Below are positions 13,207-14,381 of a stretch of 14,381 nucleotides of DNA, piece after piece. Below the pieces are notes generated by a model. The model made no database searches, had not been told where the DNA came from, and saw only the letters and a program-made list of their open reading frames with translations. The position numbers and the translations under genes were made by a program. The stretch comes from DATARH01 sp036278835 (GTDB lineage Bacteria; Pseudomonadota; Alphaproteobacteria; ATCC43930; CGMCC-115725), in assembly GCA_036278835.1 (NCBI GenBank), contig DASUKH010000148.1, forward strand, positions 1 through 14,381, read 5' to 3'. Each line of letters begins with the position of its first letter. Position 1 is the stretch's first letter.

Positions 13207-13782
13207 TCAGGGCGCCGGCTTGGTTACCGCCGCGGCGGTCGGCAGGGTGGCGCGGGCGGCGTCGATCGCGGCGAGTTGCTTGTCGATCATCTCGCCCGCC
13301 ACCGCGATGGTTAGCGGCGGGCCGGATTTTGCCGCGAAAGTCACGGTGAGGCCCGAGCGGTGCGCGCGCAATAGCGAGGTCGGCAGGGCGGCGGCAAACT
13401 CCTCGGCATAGGAGCAGCCGCCGCTGCAGGCGATCTCGTTTTTGCTGATCGGGATGAAGCGCAGGGGGTCGCCGGCGGAATCACGGGCGGCGTCGTAGGT
13501 GCGCTCGGCGCCGGTGTAGCTGGCCTCGACATAGAGCTGGTTGGCCACCTCGCCGGTGCGCCGATCGACCCAGCTGCGCAGCAGGTCGATATTGGTTCGC
13601 GGCACCCCGAGAAATGGCGGCGAATGCTGCCGCAGTGGCCCGACGATAGCGATGAACCGGCCGTTGCCGACCGTGGATTCGGCGACCGCGTTGTCGAGCG
13701 GCGGCGGCCCCGTTTCCGCGATCGTGCCGCAGCCGGCGAGCGCTCCGAGCAGCACCGGGAGCAGCAGCAGGCCGGCTCTCAC
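13207..13782 (-). CDS. Predicted outer-membrane lipoprotein of unknown function
   Basis: This 191-residue protein has a lipoprotein signal sequence: hydrophobic MRAGLLLLPVLLGALAGC with lipobox L15-A16-G17 and lipidated C18. The mature part has no family I can name. It contains a cysteine pair in NEIACSGGCSYAEEFAAALP that could form a disulfide or bind metal, and the C-terminus is Ala-rich. The GTG start overlaps the TGA of the upstream CoA-transferase (GTGA, 13779-13782), so it is probably translated from the same message. Why a lipoprotein should be coupled to a CoA-transferase is not clear. It converges on the CBS gene with a 30-bp gap and no terminator hairpin. Confidence 0.82.
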   Translation of the reverse strand: MRAGLLLLPVLLGALAGCGTIAETGPPPLDNAVAESTVGNGRFIAIVGPLRQHSPPFLGVPRTNIDLLRSWVDRRTGEVANQLYVEASYTGAERTYDAARDSAGDPLRFIPISKNEIACSGGCSYAEEFAAALPTSLLRAHRSGLTVTFAAKSGPPLTIAVAGEMIDKQLAAIDAARATLPTAAAVTKPAP

Positions 13783-14381
13783 CGCCGCTCACCCGGCATG
13801 GCGTCGTTGGCCTCTCCGAGGGTCGGCGCCGCTTTGTCGAAAGGCGGACGCGTACCGTCGAACGACAATGGCAGGCCGACGAGGCCGAGCGCGCTGCCGC
13901 GCTTCTTCTGGATGATGCCGAGCGCCTCGGTCTGCGGATCGGCGACGACCTGGGTCAAATCGTTGATCGGCCCGTTCGGGATGCCGGCCGCCTCAAGCCG
14001 CCGCGCCCACTCCTCTCGCGTCCGGGTGGCGAACACATCGGAAAGGATCGGGATCAGCTCCTTGCGGTTGACCACCCGGTCCTTGTTGCCGCGGAAGCGC
14101 GGATCATCGGCGAGGCCGGGCCGCTCCAGCACATCGCAGAGTCGGCGGAACAGATTGTCGGTGCCGGCCGCCACCATCATGTAGCCGTCCGACGCGGCGA
14201 ATGCCTGATAGGGCACGATCATATCGACCCCGGACCCGTGCCGCGCCGGGACCTCGCCGTTGGCGAGGAAGCCGGCGAGATAGATGCTCATCCAGGCGAG
14301 GCCGGTCTCGTAGAGCGACGTATCGACAATGCCGCCCTTGCCGGTGCGCTGGCGCTCCTGCAAGGCGGCGAGGATGCCGAT
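13779..14381 (-). CDS. Class III CoA-transferase (CaiB/BaiF family), C-terminal part, cut by window edge
   Basis: Only the last 200 residues are inside the window; the frame stays open to the edge and the true start lies beyond it. Family motifs present are GILAALQERQRTGKGGIVDTSLYETGLAWMS, the GSGVDMIVPYQAFAASDGYMMVAAGTDNLFRRLCDVL block, FRGNKDRVVNRKEL, and RLEAAGIPNGPINDLTQVVADPQ, followed by a VGLPLSFDGTRPP tail. These enzymes move CoA between carboxylic acids. The catalytic Asp of the family normally lies a little before the first motif seen here, so it should be just outside the window. The substrate cannot be inferred. It overlaps the following lipoprotein gene by 4 bp. Confidence 0.93.
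   Translation of the reverse strand: MGILAALQERQRTGKGGIVDTSLYETGLAWMSIYLAGFLANGEVPARHGSGVDMIVPYQAFAASDGYMMVAAGTDNLFRRLCDVLERPGLADDPRFRGNKDRVVNRKELIPILSDVFATRTREEWARRLEAAGIPNGPINDLTQVVADPQTEALGIIQKKRGSALGLVGLPLSFDGTRPPFDKAAPTLGEANDAMPGERR

Noticed and set aside
1..14381. tRNA, rRNA, riboswitch, CRISPR array, insertion sequence or attachment site
   Set aside because: No cloverleaf, conserved rRNA block, THI-box upstream of thiE, spaced direct repeats or transposase/integrase gene is visible anywhere in the window.

Overview
The window is GC-rich, gene-dense chromosomal DNA and contains no transposase, integrase, tRNA, rRNA or CRISPR array. Its content points to an alphaproteobacterium. It has an ATP12-type F1-ATPase assembly chaperone (known from alphaproteobacteria and mitochondria), a class I fructose-bisphosphate aldolase coupled to thiE, a FixJ-like response regulator, and promoter motifs matching the alphaproteobacterial general-stress sigma factor EcfG. 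The mix of CoA and catabolic enzymes would suit Rhodospirillales or Hyphomicrobiales, but the order cannot be fixed from this sequence alone.

Layout. 1-168 is a leader with a short palindrome and no identifiable gene. 169-2338 (+) holds a thiol glutathione peroxidase, an acyl-CoA-dehydrogenase-fold flavoprotein, and a tightly coupled small membrane protein. A REP-like inverted pair lies at 2396-2475. A thiamine-diphosphate enzyme follows (2574-4220, +) and converges on an SDR oxidoreductase (4271-5026, -), with a hairpin between them. The SDR is divergent from a TetR regulator (5149-5814, +) and probably under its control. 5857-7430 (+) encodes two envelope proteins: a Spy-like LTXXQ periplasmic protein and an OmpA-type porin/peptidoglycan-binding protein. 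7528-11523 (+) is mainly housekeeping: class I aldolase, thiE, an orphan FixJ-type regulator, an RluC-type pseudouridine synthase and ATP12. Several of these junctions are overlapping or nearly so. A carboxymuconolactone-decarboxylase-family protein (11534-11944, -) follows. Next is a divergent DUF2267 (-) / CBS-domain (+) pair, then a lipoprotein (13207-13782, -) that overlaps the end of a class III CoA-transferase running off the right edge (-).

The best non-coding signal is the 199-bp gap between the DUF2267 and CBS genes. It carries two back-to-back EcfG-type promoters (GGAAC-N16-CGTT on +, AGAAC-N16-CGTT on -), so the pair looks like a divergent general-stress-response module. I found no clear multi-gene system that looks wholly new. 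The most distinctive items are this module, the REP-like pair and the TetR/SDR control region.
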